Shown here piece after piece: positions 40,288 through 50,163 of a stretch of DNA of 64,000 bases (positions are counted from its first letter, which is position 1; each line of letters starts with the position of its first letter). A program made the position numbers and the translations under genes. The notes under the pieces are model-generated. The model searched no databases and was not told the origin of the DNA. It worked only from the letters and a program-made list of their open reading frames with translations. The DNA comes from Mycolicibacterium sp. TY81 (GTDB lineage: Bacteria; Actinomycetota; Actinomycetes; Mycobacteriales; Mycobacteriaceae), in NCBI RefSeq assembly GCF_018326285.1, contig NZ_AP023362.1:5642001-5706000 (forward strand). The letters are read 5' to 3'.

Positions 40288-41094
40288 GTGACCACCCCGC
40301 CGCCCATCGTCGTCGCCGTCGACGGCTGCCGGGCCACGGTCCGCGCCGACGATCCCGTGTTCTCCCGCGGCGACGGGGTTTTCGAGACGGCACTCGTGCG
40401 TTCGGGGGCCGTCTGCCTGTTGGACGAGCACCTGGCGCGGCTGACGGCGTCGGCGGCATTGGCGGGCCTGCCGTGTCCGGACGCCGGCCGATGGCGGGCG
40501 GCGGTGACGGCCGCGGTGGCCCAGTGGCCCGACGGGGAGGCCGTGCTGCGGCTGGTGCTCGGCCGCGGCGTCGACGGTGTGGTGGCCTTCGTGATGGTCT
40601 CGGCCGTGCCGGAGCGCGTCGCCGCGGCCCGCCGGGACGGCGTCGCGGCCGTGACTCTGGTGCGGCCCCACTGGCCGCTGGCCGCCGCGAAATCGTTGTC
40701 CTATGCGGCGAACGTGGCCGCGCTGCGGCACGCCGAACGGGCCGGCGCCGGCGACGCCGTGTTCGTCGACGCGACGGGCGCGGTGCTCGAAGGGCCGCGC
40801 TCGGCCGTCGTGCTGGCGGTTCGTGGCTCAGCCGGGGAACCCGTCCTGGTGACGCCCGATGCGTCGTCGATCCTGCCGTCGACCACGCAGCGCGCGCTGT
40901 TCGCGGCCGCCGCGGCGCAGGGCATCGAGTGCGTGTACCGACGGGTGACGGTACCGGATTTGATTGCCGCGCAAGGTGTTTGGCTGCTTTCGGCGATCAC
41001 GCTGGCGGCGCGGGTGCATACGTTGGATGGGCGGACGCTGGCGGCTTCGCCCTTCGAAGCCTTGATCAGCGGGTTGATCGACCGGCAGATCTGA
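40288..41094 (+). CDS. Aminodeoxychorismate lyase / branched-chain-aminotransferase-fold protein
   Basis: A 268-residue fold-type-IV PLP enzyme. The start MTTPPPIVVAVDG is from GTG at 40288; FSRGDGVFETALVRSG and AAAKSLSYAANVAALRHAERAGAGDAVF carry the family pattern, with the PLP Lys in AAAKSLSY, then EGPRSAVVLAV. 4-Amino-4-deoxychorismate lyase (PabC) yields p-aminobenzoate for folate. The neighbour ygfZ uses folate, which supports this role. A D-amino-acid or branched-chain aminotransferase activity remains possible. Confidence 0.82.
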   Translation: MTTPPPIVVAVDGCRATVRADDPVFSRGDGVFETALVRSGAVCLLDEHLARLTASAALAGLPCPDAGRWRAAVTAAVAQWPDGEAVLRLVLGRGVDGVVAFVMVSAVPERVAAARRDGVAAVTLVRPHWPLAAAKSLSYAANVAALRHAERAGAGDAVFVDATGAVLEGPRSAVVLAVRGSAGEPVLVTPDASSILPSTTQRALFAAAAAQGIECVYRRVTVPDLIAAQGVWLLSAITLAARVHTLDGRTLAASPFEALISGLIDRQI

Positions 41095-41154
41095 GCCCGA
41101 GAAAAATCGGTTGTCGGGTCTTCGACCTGGGAGTACGGTCGCACGTACACAGGG

Positions 41155-41262
41155 AAGGAGGTGGTCCGACAAATTGATTGATTCTTTGAGGACATGTGAG
41201 GTGGCTGCCCGCTAGTAGCGCCGGGTAATTCCCGAGCGCACTCGCGAATTCCCGCAGCCACC
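41155..41262 (+). ncRNA. Candidate structured small RNA with a 13-codon ORF
   Basis: An unusually strong Shine-Dalgarno AAGGAGGTG (41155-41163) precedes, at 10 nt, a TTG-started frame MIDSLRTCEVAAR (41174-41215) ended by TAG. Its last codons form one side of a 9-bp stem, GGTGGCTGC (41200-41208) with GCAGCCACC (41254-41262). A terminator-like hairpin follows. No gene lies downstream on this strand, so a leader role is not obvious and a free-standing small RNA or micro-peptide is possible. Confidence 0.45.
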
Positions 41263-41265
41263 CGG

Positions 41266-41312
41266 CCCCCGAGCCTCCCGGTCTTGTCCAACCAGGAACC
41301 TTGGCTCGGGGG
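41266..41312. terminator. Strong hairpin, probable bidirectional terminator
   Basis: CCCCCGAGCC (41266-41275) and GGCTCGGGGG (41303-41312) pair over 10 bp around a 27-base loop. It closes the small-RNA candidate on the + strand and lies 21 bp past the lipoprotein stop on the - strand. Confidence 0.75.
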
Positions 41313-41333
41313 CTGCCTCATGTCCGGGGTAGG

Positions 41334-41738
41334 TCAGCCGGCCGGCGGAGGCGTCGGCGCGAGCGAGTTGCACGCCTGCGTCGCGGACTTCCAAGTGTTC
41401 TCGTCGACCCCGGGAGGAGCCGGCGGGGTGCCGTGCTCGCCACTGGGCGGGGGACCCTGATGGCCCTCGTGCTTGCCCGGAGCGCCCGGCGGCGGGCCCT
41501 GCGGCGGCGCGGGAACGCCGTGCTCGGTCAGGCACTGCGCGAAGGCGTCACCACCGGGTGGCGTGCCCGGAGCTTCCGAGCCGGACACCGGTGCCGCGCT
41601 GCTGGACGAGGCTGCCGACGACGCCGTGCTCGAGCTGCTCGGCGCCGAGTCGCTGCTCGACGAACACCCGACCACACCGCCGACCAGCGCGGCCGCAGTC
41701 GCACTGAAGACGGCGAGACGAATAGCGGAAGGAACCAC
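41334..41738 (-). CDS. Ser/Pro-rich lipoprotein
   Basis: A 134-residue secreted protein. Signal peptide VPSAIRLAVFSATAAALVGG leads to lipobox VVGC, then a serine-rich linker and a Pro/Gly-rich segment (PPQGPPPGAPGKHEGHQGPP). Two cysteines (AQCLTEHGVP and TQACNSLAP) could form a disulfide in the mature domain. The GTG at 41738 is chosen: it has GGGGGAA upstream and starts the signal peptide. No named family is recognised; function is unknown. Confidence 0.75.
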   Translation of the reverse strand: MVPSAIRLAVFSATAAALVGGVVGCSSSSDSAPSSSSTASSAASSSSAAPVSGSEAPGTPPGGDAFAQCLTEHGVPAPPQGPPPGAPGKHEGHQGPPPSGEHGTPPAPPGVDENTWKSATQACNSLAPTPPPAG

Positions 41739-41879
41739 GTTTCCCCCAATCTGGTTGCGAATTGCTGACCAGGCAGACGCTAGAGAGCGCCGATGGGGGA
41801 GTGATATCGAGAATCTAGGCGTCACCTGTGAAGTGGCGGCGCCGAGACCGACGAAACCCGACGCGAAGCCGAAGCAGCG

Positions 41880-42593
41880 TCAGCCGACGAAGCGCGACAG
41901 GCGCGCGGAGAGGTGCGGGGTCAGGCCGCCGTCGGCGTCCACGCGCTCCTCGACGTAGGCCAGGTCGCCGTTCTCGATGATGCCGTAGAGCCGCTTCGCG
42001 CCGCCGACGAGCATGCCGGACTTGCTACGGGCCAGGGCGTCGGTCGCCAGTTCCCAGGAGGCCTGGTTCAGCGGGGTGCCGTAGAACAGCTCGACGTAGC
42101 CGGCCGAATGCGCCAGCAGCAGCTCGATGGCCTGGGACTCGTCCTGCCCGTGGGGATCGTTCGGGTCGTTCACGAACCGCCAGTAGCCGGTCTCGCGCAG
42201 GCCCGGGCCGGCGTATTCGCCGTTCTCGTCGAGCCGCCAGGAGCGGGCATCCCAGTTGAGGTAGTCGCCGCCGTTGTGCGACACGATGATCTGCTGGCCG
42301 AAGCGGTAGTCACCGGCGGAATCGCGGCCTTCGCCCTCACCGCGCCAGACACCGACGAGCGGCAGCAGGGCCAGCAGGGCGTCGTTGAAGTCCGCGCCCT
42401 CACGGAGGTTGGCGGTATCCGCGGGCAGTGGCAGGTCGTCGAACCCGGGTACGTTGCGCGCGGCCGTGGCCTTGGCGCGATCGGCCGCCGCGGCGATGGC
42501 GCGGTCGCCGGAACCGGCCAGCGCGCCGAGCTCGCCCAAGCCGTCAGGGGCTGAATCGCTCCTCGCGTGCGCGGGGTCCTGGTCGGACGTCAC
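41880..42593 (-). CDS. Nitrobindin-like haem-binding beta-barrel protein (Rv0813c-like)
   Basis: A 237-residue protein with a flexible Ala-rich N-terminus of about 60 residues and a ten-stranded nitrobindin/FABP-like barrel. The signature GVWRGEGEG (GxWxGxG) is near residue 80, and the C-terminal [12 protein letters not shown] carries the His that binds haem iron in nitrobindins. These ferric proteins react with nitric oxide and peroxynitrite. It starts on GTG that overlaps the stop of the small membrane protein upstream (GTGA). Confidence 0.88.
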   Translation of the reverse strand: MTSDQDPAHARSDSAPDGLGELGALAGSGDRAIAAAADRAKATAARNVPGFDDLPLPADTANLREGADFNDALLALLPLVGVWRGEGEGRDSAGDYRFGQQIIVSHNGGDYLNWDARSWRLDENGEYAGPGLRETGYWRFVNDPNDPHGQDESQAIELLLAHSAGYVELFYGTPLNQASWELATDALARSKSGMLVGGAKRLYGIIENGDLAYVEERVDADGGLTPHLSARLSRFVG

Positions 42594-42688
42594 GACTCGT
42601 CGGTGATCAGGCGGTACAACGCGTAGAGCGCAAACCAGGTGATGGCCAGCGAGGCCACGACCAGCAGGATCTCGAAGAAAAGCACCAC
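42590..42688 (-). CDS. 32-residue single-pass membrane protein upstream of nitrobindin
   Basis: The frame [19 protein letters not shown]... ends [11 protein letters not shown] and is translationally coupled by a GTGA overlap to the nitrobindin gene. Nearly the whole protein is one transmembrane helix. A GTG at 42688 or 42685 would start it. The overlap and codon pattern support it as a real gene despite its size. Function is unknown. Confidence 0.6.
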   Translation of the reverse strand: MVLFFEILLVVASLAITWFALYALYRLITDES

Positions 42689-42747
42689 GGACAGACAGGT
42701 TACTCGGGATGCCGGTGTGACGTGCGCCGCACCGGCCCCTCAGATGC

Positions 42748-42809
42748 GACGAGCGGCCGCATCTGTACGTCCAGACACGGAGTGTCGGGGTACAAACACG
42801 GCCGCTCGC
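42748..42809. repeat. Palindromic intergenic repeat, family B copy 2
   Basis: GAGCGGCCGCATCTGTAC (42751-42768) and the 20-mer GTACAAACACGGCCGCTCGC (42790-42809) form a long imperfect hairpin. The 20-mer is identical to 14331-14350, and the outer arms match the family B array there. It lies between the small membrane protein and sseC. Confidence 0.85.
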
Positions 42810-42830
42810 GGCAGTAAGAACTAACTCAGG

Positions 42831-43133
42831 TCACGCGACCTTGACGTCGACCTCGTGGATGCCGGCACCGGTCGGCGCCACCACGGCGTCGCCGTTGCCG
42901 ACCTTGGACAGCGCACGCAGCGTCCAGGTGCCGGGCGCGGCGAAGAAGCGGAAGTCACCGGTGGCCGACGCGACGACCTCGGCGGTGAACTCGTCGGTGC
43001 TGTCCAGCAGGCGCACGAATGCCCCGCCGACAGGCTGGCCCGAGCCGTCGACGACGCGGCCGGTGATGACCGTTTCCTTCTCCAGATCAACGCTGGCCGG
43101 CAGCGTCAGGCCTTGCTTGGGTGCAGAGCACAT
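42831..43133 (-). CDS. sseC: SseC-like DUF1416 protein
   Basis: A 100-residue protein starting MCSAPKQGLTLPASVDLEKE with an Ig-like, carboxypeptidase-regulatory-type fold (VVDGSGQPVGGAFVRLLDS). It is always found beside the thiosulfate sulfurtransferase CysA in mycobacteria and is thought to act in sulfur metabolism, without a proven reaction. Its start lies 1 base after the cysA stop, so translation is coupled. Last gene of the poly-Cys-led operon. Confidence 0.92.
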   Translation of the reverse strand: MCSAPKQGLTLPASVDLEKETVITGRVVDGSGQPVGGAFVRLLDSTDEFTAEVVASATGDFRFFAAPGTWTLRALSKVGNGDAVVAPTGAGIHEVDVKVA

Positions 43134-43134
43134 A

Positions 43135-43971
43135 TCAATTTCCCAACTCGATCGGGGCACCCACCAGGGAGCCGTATTCGGTCCAACTGCCGTCGTAGTT
43201 CTTTACATTCCGATGGCCGAGCAACTCCTGCAGCACGAACCAGGTGTGCGACGAACGCTCACCGATGCGGCAGTAGGCGATGGTCTCCTTCTCGCCGTCG
43301 AGGCCGGCGTCGGCGTAGATCTTCGCCAGCTCCTCGTCGGACTTGAAGGTGCCGTCGTCGTTGGCGGCCCGGCTCCACGGCACGTTGATGGCGCTCGGCA
43401 CGTGGCCGGGGCGCTGGCTCTGCTCCTGCGGCAGGTGCGCGGGAGCCAGAATCTTGCCGGAGAACTCGTCGGGCGAACGCACGTCGACCAGGTTCTTGGT
43501 GTTGATCGCGGCGATCACCTCGTCGCGGAACGCGCGGATGCTGTTGTCAATGGGCTTGGCCTCGTACGAGGTCGCCGGGCGGACGGTGGCGTCCTTGACC
43601 AGCGGGCGGTCGTCGAGCTCCCAGCGCTTGCGGCCGCCGTCGAGCAGCTTGACGTCGTTGTGGCCGTACAACTTGAAGTACCAGTAGGCGTAAGCCGCGA
43701 ACCAGTTGTTGTTGCCGCCGTACAGGACGACGGTGTCGTCGTTGCTGATGCCCTTGTCGGACAACAGCTTCGAGAACTGCTGCTGGTCGACGAAGTCACG
43801 CTTGACCGAGTCCTGCAGATCATCGCGCCAGTCCAGCTTGACGGCGCCGGGGATGTGCCCCTCGTCGTCGTAGGCGCTGGTGTTCTCGTCGACCTCGACG
43901 AACACCACGCCGGCGGTGTCGAGGTTGTTCTCGGCCCATTCGGTCGAGACCAGGACGTCGGAACGTGCCAT
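43135..43971 (-). CDS. cysA: Thiosulfate sulfurtransferase (rhodanese, CysA2/SseA type)
   Basis: A 278-residue protein with two rhodanese domains. The C-terminal domain carries the active-site loop CRIGERS with catalytic Cys234, which takes up the sulfane sulfur. The CRIG(E/x)RS loop and HIPGAVKLDWRDDLQ mark it as a mycobacterial CysA. It moves sulfur from thiosulfate to acceptors. Operon order is leader ORF, DUF4395, this gene, sseC. It should not be confused with the sulfate-transport ATPase of the same symbol. Confidence 0.94.
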   Translation of the reverse strand: MARSDVLVSTEWAENNLDTAGVVFVEVDENTSAYDDEGHIPGAVKLDWRDDLQDSVKRDFVDQQQFSKLLSDKGISNDDTVVLYGGNNNWFAAYAYWYFKLYGHNDVKLLDGGRKRWELDDRPLVKDATVRPATSYEAKPIDNSIRAFRDEVIAAINTKNLVDVRSPDEFSGKILAPAHLPQEQSQRPGHVPSAINVPWSRAANDDGTFKSDEELAKIYADAGLDGEKETIAYCRIGERSSHTWFVLQELLGHRNVKNYDGSWTEYGSLVGAPIELGN

Positions 43972-44009
43972 GTACGAATTCCTTTCGGTTGCTTATGAGC
44001 TCTAGCGGG

Positions 44010-44477
44010 TCAGGTGGCGGGGACGCCCGTGCGGCGCAGTCGCGCCACCAGGGGGTAAATCTGGCAACCGAGGCAGATGCCGAAGGCAGCGTTCAGGAAG
44101 GCGGCGATCAACGCGAACGCGGTGGCACCGAGTCCCAGGGCGGTGATACCCGTCGCGAAGCCGACGAATCCCGCGATGGCGAACAGCAGGCCCACGAGTT
44201 GGGCGAACTTCAGCGGTGCGACCGGTTCCTTCTCCGACACCGGCGCCAGCCGCGGCGCGATGAAGGTGGCGAAGATCCGGCCATAGGGGTGCTTGCGCGG
44301 GCCGCCGATCGCGCCGATCGCGAACACCACGGCCTGCACGCCGAGGATCACGGCCGCGGCGATCGGGCTGACAGCCGACACCAGCAGCGCAGCGATCAGC
44401 ACCGCGGTGGTGACCCAGGCTGCGAAGCGGGGTCCACGCACGTCGACCTGCGGGGTTTCGATGGAATTGTCTGACAT
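44010..44477 (-). CDS. DUF4395 membrane protein
   Basis: A 155-residue protein with about four hydrophobic spans. Near its C-terminus the conserved GICLGCQIY contains a CxxC pair, suggesting a thiol or sulfur-relay role at the membrane. It is the first structural gene after the poly-Cys leader and probably supplies thiosulfate-sulfur handling with CysA. The ATG at 44477 has CAGGAG upstream; the leader stop at 44560 is 83 bases ahead. Confidence 0.86.
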   Translation of the reverse strand: MSDNSIETPQVDVRGPRFAAWVTTAVLIAALLVSAVSPIAAAVILGVQAVVFAIGAIGGPRKHPYGRIFATFIAPRLAPVSEKEPVAPLKFAQLVGLLFAIAGFVGFATGITALGLGATAFALIAAFLNAAFGICLGCQIYPLVARLRRTGVPAT

Positions 44478-44559
44478 GGGAAAGCTCCTGTTGTTTGTGA
44501 TCGTGGACTGGCCACAGAAGGGCTGCTCGGAGCGCAACACGAAATGACGGCGCGGCTAC

Positions 44560-44652
44560 TCAGCAGCTACAACAACAACAGCAACAACCCGCAACGCGGC
44601 ACAGATCTACTGCGCGACGCTTGGTGAGCAGGAGCTCGCGGGGGGCCAACAC
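44560..44652 (-). CDS. Poly-cysteine leader peptide (upstream ORF)
   Basis: A 30-codon frame starting GTG (44652) then TTG. It contains TKRRAVDLCRVAG followed by six consecutive Cys codons, Ser, Cys and stop (44586-44560). Poly-Cys upstream ORFs before sulfur genes are known in mycobacteria to sense cysteine: ribosomes that stall at Cys codons when cysteine is scarce open the downstream ribosome-binding site. The putative -10 TAAGCT sits exactly 7 bases before the GTG, so the message is probably leaderless. It lies 83 bp before DUF4395, the first gene it would control. Confidence 0.85.
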   Translation of the reverse strand: MLAPRELLLTKRRAVDLCRVAGCCCCCCSC

Positions 44653-44659
44653 GGCAGAC

Positions 44660-44665
44660 AGCTTA
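44660..44665 (-). promoter_or_regulatory. -10 element for the poly-Cys leader transcript
   Basis: TAAGCT read on the minus strand (44665-44660), 7 bases upstream of the GTG at 44652. This TAnnnT hexamer is the usual mycobacterial -10 and predicts a leaderless transcript starting at the leader ORF. It lies just after the thiX stop. Confidence 0.55.
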
Positions 44666-44681
44666 CCCAAAGACGGGGTGG

Positions 44682-45107
44682 TCAGGCCAACAGCGGTAGC
44701 AGGGCCTCGCGCAGATCAGCGGATTTCGGGACGCCCGCGGTGCGGTACCGCTGCTGCCCCGCGGCGTCGAAGATGAACGTCGTCGGCAGCGAGAGCACCG
44801 ACAGTCGTCGGGCCGCAACGGGATTGGCGTCCAGATCGAGCTCGACATGCGCGACCCCGAGGTCATCACAGACCTGGTCGACGACGCGGCGCACGGCCGC
44901 ACAGGGTCCGCACCACGTTGCGCTGAAATGCACGACGGTCGGGCCGGTGGTCGACAGGCCGAGGTCGGCGTTGTCGTTTTCGGCCGACGTCTCGGCCGGC
45001 ACGACTTCCTTCATCAGGCCGGCGCGCAGCGTCAGCAGACGCCCGATGATGTACGCGATCCCGAGCGCGGCGACCAGGACCGTCAGCACCACGACTGTGG
45101 AGTTCAT
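44682..45107 (-). CDS. thiX: Membrane-anchored thioredoxin-like protein
   Basis: A 141-residue protein: an N-terminal transmembrane helix (VVVLTVLVAALGIAYIIGRLL), then a thioredoxin fold with active site WCGPC (residues 65-69) and the cis-Pro loop LSLPTTFIF. The topology suggests the thioredoxin domain faces the cytoplasm or periplasm close to the membrane. In M. tuberculosis thiX (Rv0816c) also lies next to the cysA/sseC genes and the LmeA-like gene. Start overlaps the upstream stop by ATGA. Confidence 0.92.
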   Translation of the reverse strand: MNSTVVVLTVLVAALGIAYIIGRLLTLRAGLMKEVVPAETSAENDNADLGLSTTGPTVVHFSATWCGPCAAVRRVVDQVCDDLGVAHVELDLDANPVAARRLSVLSLPTTFIFDAAGQQRYRTAGVPKSADLREALLPLLA

Positions 45108-45901
45108 GATTGTCTGAACCCATCCAGGGGCACGGTTACTCCCGTGGCGATGCCTTCGATGATGACGTCGGAGCCGCGCGCCCCCTCGCTGGTCGGCGTG
45201 AGCCCGAACGGCAGCTTCATCCCCGGCATCGTGGTGGAGAAGGCCCGCAGGACCGCGGCCTTCTTGTCGTCGGGCACCTTTTCTTCCGCCGTGCCCGGAC
45301 CGGTGAGCACATCGGTCGCCGTGAACACCAGGTTCGTGTGGTCGGCGCCGGTGATGGACAGGTCCACCGAGACGCTGACGCGCTTGTTCAGGCCGGCGGC
45401 GGCCGGGGTCCCGGTGAACACGAGGCCGTGGTTCTCGGAGATACCGGATTCGGTGGTGCCGCCGGTGGCGTCGTTGGAATCGTTGGTCGGGGCTTCCACC
45501 AACAGGTCCTTGATACCCATGAAGCGGCCGACATGGGTCGAGTCGACGATGATGCGGCTTTCCAGCTTGGCCGCGGTCAACTTGGCGTCGGGTCCGATCA
45601 GCCAGGACTTGGGCGTCGCGACCATGTCGTACAGCGTGGCCTCGATGGACGCCTTGCCCACGACGGGGTGCGCGACGGCGGCGGCTTTGACCTCGACCTG
45701 CTGGTAGCGGCCCCGCGCCGCCTGGGTTCCGAACGGGAAACCGAGGATCGACACCCACGGATCGAAGTGCAGGTGGGCGGCGGTCCGGACACTGCGCGCC
45801 ATGCGGTATTCGGCGAAGATCGCGAAGCCGAAATCGGTGCCGACGACCGCGAGGATCAGCACGACCACTGGGATCAGCAGCCGGGTCAGCACCTTACGCA
45901 T
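45104..45901 (-). CDS. LmeA-like phospholipid-binding protein (DUF2993)
   Basis: A 265-residue protein with an N-terminal signal anchor (MRKVLTRLLIPVVVLILAVVG) and a DUF2993 domain. LmeA in mycobacteria binds phospholipids and is needed for lipomannan elongation under stress. Blocks VEVKAAAVAHPVVGKASIEATLYDM and LSITGADHTNLVFTATDVL follow the family pattern. It is translationally coupled to thiX downstream. Confidence 0.85.
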   Translation of the reverse strand: MRKVLTRLLIPVVVLILAVVGTDFGFAIFAEYRMARSVRTAAHLHFDPWVSILGFPFGTQAARGRYQQVEVKAAAVAHPVVGKASIEATLYDMVATPKSWLIGPDAKLTAAKLESRIIVDSTHVGRFMGIKDLLVEAPTNDSNDATGGTTESGISENHGLVFTGTPAAAGLNKRVSVSVDLSITGADHTNLVFTATDVLTGPGTAEEKVPDDKKAAVLRAFSTTMPGMKLPFGLTPTSEGARGSDVIIEGIATGVTVPLDGFRQS

Positions 45902-46109
45902 CCGGACATTCTGGCGTACGCCCAGGCACGCAGCGTCGCGACCGGCCGTTCCAAGCCGCTAAATCGCAGGTGGCAAGCTATCGTTAGATGATCTTGGCCG
46001 GTAACGGCCATGTGTCAGCCATGATTCTCCGGAGTTGAATCGGATTGAACTGCGACAGCGTCGTCGCGGGGGAACGTCCGGTGCGGCCCCGGACGTACTG
46101 GAGGACCCG

Positions 46110-47797
<1,688 letters not shown>

Positions 47798-47829
47798 AAC
47801 GACGAGTTGCCTGAAAAGTCGCTGATCGA

Positions 47830-47847
47830 GTTCACCCGGTGTTCATT
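47830..47847 (+). promoter_or_regulatory. Pho box upstream of the resident pst operon
   Basis: GTTCACC (47830-47836), a 4-bp spacer and GTTCATT (47841-47847) form direct repeats with an 11-bp period. This is the spacing and sequence of actinobacterial PhoP/RegX3-type phosphate boxes. It lies about 100 bp before the pstS start. Confidence 0.8.
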
Positions 47848-47946
47848 CGGCATCAGTGATTCGTCCATTACGGCCGCATACGTTGCGCGGGAGTCGGAAG
47901 CCGACCCTTGAAAGCCGACCATCGGCCGACACCGAAAGTAGGACCC

Positions 47947-49059
47947 GTGAAGTTCACCAGCATCGGTAAAGCATTCGTCGTCACCGCAGCGGCCGCATCG
48001 CTTGCCGTCGGCATGACCGCGTGTGGCAACGACAACACCTCCGGCACTTCGTCGTCGTCGGCGTCCGGTTCGTCTGCCGAGTGTGGCGGCAAGAACGCGC
48101 TGACCGCCGAGGGCTCGACCGCGCAGCAGAACGCGATCGCCGAGTTCAACAAGGCCTGGGGCCAGGTGTGCGCCGGCAAGAACCTGTCCTACAACGGCAC
48201 CGGCTCGGGTGCCGGCCGCCAGCAGTTCATCGCCAAGCAGGTCGACTTCGCCGGTTCCGACTCGGCGCTGGCCAAGGAGCAGATCGAGAAGGCCGCCGAG
48301 CGCTGCGGTGGCAACCCGGCGTGGAACCTGCCGCTGGTCTTCGGCCCCGTCGCTCTGGCCTACCACCTCGAAGGCGTGAGCAAGCTCGTCGTCAACGCCG
48401 ACGTGCTGGCCAAGATCTTCCAGGGTGAGATCAAGAAGTGGAACGACCCGGCCATCGCCGCGCTGAACGCCGGCACCACCCTGCCGGACACCGACATCAA
48501 GCCGGTCTACCGCTCGGACTCGTCGGGCACCACCGACAACTTCCAGAAGTACCTGGCCGCCGCGGCTCCCGAGAGCTGGAAGAAGGGCGCCGGTAGCGAG
48601 TTCCAGGGCGGCGCCGGTGAAGGCGCGCAGAAGTCGGCCGGCGTCGTGCAGGCCGTCCAGGCCACCCCGGGCGCCATCGGTTACGTCGAGAAGAGCCCGG
48701 CCGCAGCCGCCGGGCTGCCGTTCGCGCAGATCGACAACGGTTCGGGCGCAGTCGAACTGACCGACGACAACGCCAAGAAGGCCATCGCCGCCGCCAAGTT
48801 CGCCAAGGACGGCAACGACCTGGCTCTCGACCTGAAGTCGCTGTACTCGACCAAGGAAGCCGGCGCCTACCCGCTGGTGCTGGCCACCTACGAGATCGTC
48901 TGCTCGAAGGGCTACGACGCCGACACCGCCGCCGCGGTGAAGTCGTTCCTGAAGGTCGCCGCCAACCAGGGCCAGGCCAACCTGTCGAAGGCGGGCTACA
49001 TCCCGCTGCCCGACGCCTTCAAGGCGCGTCTGCTGCAGTCGGTCGACGCAATCGCTTAA
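47947..49059 (+). CDS. pstS: Phosphate-binding lipoprotein PstS, resident operon
   Basis: A 370-residue periplasmic-type binding protein anchored as a lipoprotein. The signal peptide runs to lipobox VGMTAC with Cys26. The phosphate-contact loops are LTAEGSTAQQNAI and [16 protein letters not shown], and IKKWNDPAI matches mycobacterial PstS. It starts on GTG after GTAGGA. It lies behind a Pho box and, with pstC and the truncated pstA, forms the host's operon after mshD, the usual chromosomal site. Confidence 0.95.
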   Translation: MKFTSIGKAFVVTAAAASLAVGMTACGNDNTSGTSSSSASGSSAECGGKNALTAEGSTAQQNAIAEFNKAWGQVCAGKNLSYNGTGSGAGRQQFIAKQVDFAGSDSALAKEQIEKAAERCGGNPAWNLPLVFGPVALAYHLEGVSKLVVNADVLAKIFQGEIKKWNDPAIAALNAGTTLPDTDIKPVYRSDSSGTTDNFQKYLAAAAPESWKKGAGSEFQGGAGEGAQKSAGVVQAVQATPGAIGYVEKSPAAAAGLPFAQIDNGSGAVELTDDNAKKAIAAAKFAKDGNDLALDLKSLYSTKEAGAYPLVLATYEIVCSKGYDADTAAAVKSFLKVAANQGQANLSKAGYIPLPDAFKARLLQSVDAIA

Positions 49060-49070
49060 GCAGTGCTGGC

Positions 49071-49106
49071 GCTCCGGTTCCATCGCAGTAAGGATGGAAC
49101 CGGAGC
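49071..49106 (+). other. pstS-pstC intercistronic hairpin, resident operon
   Basis: Perfect 14-bp arms GCTCCGGTTCCATC (49071-49084) and GATGGAACCGGAGC (49093-49106) with an 8-base loop, 11 bp after the pstS stop. Such hairpins protect upstream mRNA or partially terminate, giving more binding protein than membrane subunits. The second pst operon has a similar one at 60192-60220. Confidence 0.75.
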
Positions 49107-49131
49107 CCACGACCGTTAGGTTCCTGACAGG

Positions 49132-50163
49132 ATGACAGTGACAACACCGAATCCAGCCGACGCGGGGTCGGGGGAGGCAATTGCCGCACACTTCCCCGAG
49201 CCGACGCCGGTGTCTCTCGACCCGTCGAAGGGCTCGAAAGTTCGCCTGGGCGACCGGATTTTCCGCCTACTCGCCGAGGGTTCCGGCGTACTGATCGTCG
49301 CGCTCATCGCGGCCATCGGTGTGTTCCTGCTGTGGCGCGCCATCCCGGCGCTGGCCCGCAACAAGGAGAACTTCTTCACCTTCGGCGGCAACTGGGTCAC
49401 CACCGACACCTCCGCGATGCACTTCGGCATCCTCGATCTGCTGCAGGTCACCGTCTTCGTGTCGGTGTTCGCGCTGCTGATCGCGATGCCGGTCGCACTG
49501 GGTATCGCGATCTTCGTCACGCAGTACGCGCCGCGCCGGCTGTCCGGCCCGCTGTCGTACATGGTGGACCTGCTGGCCGCGGTGCCGTCGATCGTCTACG
49601 GCGTCTGGGGTCTGTACGTGCTGGCCCCGGTGCTCAAGCCGTTTGCGTTGTGGCTCAACAAGGATCTGGGCTGGCTGTTCCTGTTCAAGACCGGTAATGC
49701 CTCGGTCGCCGGCGGTGGCACGGTCTTCACCGCGGGCATCGTGCTCGCGGTGATGATCCTGCCGATCATCACCGCGGTGAGCCGTGAGGTCTTCGTGCAG
49801 ACGCCGCGCGGTCAGATCGAGGCCGCACTGGCGCTGGGTGCCACCCGCTGGGAAGTCGTGCGCACCACCGTCCTGCCGTTCGGGCTGTCGGGCTACATCA
49901 GCGGCGCCATGCTCGGCCTCGGCCGCGCTCTCGGTGAGACCATCGCGCTGCTGATCATCCTGCGCGGCACGCAAACCCAGTTCAGCTGGACCCTGTTCGA
50001 CGGCGGCTATACGTTCGCGAGCAAGATCGCCGCGACCGCAAGCGAATTCAACGACCAGTACAAGGCGGGCGCCTACATCGCCGCCGGCCTGGTGCTGTTC
50101 ATCCTCACCTTCGTGGTGAACTCCGCGGCACGCGCCGTCGTGGCCGGAAGGGGCGCGAAATGA
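49132..50163 (+). CDS. pstC: Phosphate ABC transporter permease PstC, resident operon
   Basis: A 343-residue permease with six predicted membrane spans (the first at about residue 53). The EAA loop reads [25 protein letters not shown] hydrophilic N-terminus of about 40 residues precedes the first helix. The stop overlaps the pstA start by ATGA. PstC must pair with PstA to form the channel; its own partner is truncated by the inserted island. Confidence 0.94.
   Translation: MTVTTPNPADAGSGEAIAAHFPEPTPVSLDPSKGSKVRLGDRIFRLLAEGSGVLIVALIAAIGVFLLWRAIPALARNKENFFTFGGNWVTTDTSAMHFGILDLLQVTVFVSVFALLIAMPVALGIAIFVTQYAPRRLSGPLSYMVDLLAAVPSIVYGVWGLYVLAPVLKPFALWLNKDLGWLFLFKTGNASVAGGGTVFTAGIVLAVMILPIITAVSREVFVQTPRGQIEAALALGATRWEVVRTTVLPFGLSGYISGAMLGLGRALGETIALLIILRGTQTQFSWTLFDGGYTFASKIAATASEFNDQYKAGAYIAAGLVLFILTFVVNSAARAVVAGRGAK

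Noticed and set aside
37558..41094. An 1178-codon frame ending with the ADC-lyase-like gene
   Set aside because: Only the last 268 codons resemble a protein. The earlier part is a shadow of the permease and ygfZ genes.
43135..43971. cysA considered as the sulfate-transport ATPase of the same symbol
   Set aside because: No ATP-binding motifs. The protein has two rhodanese domains and the CRIGERS active-site loop.
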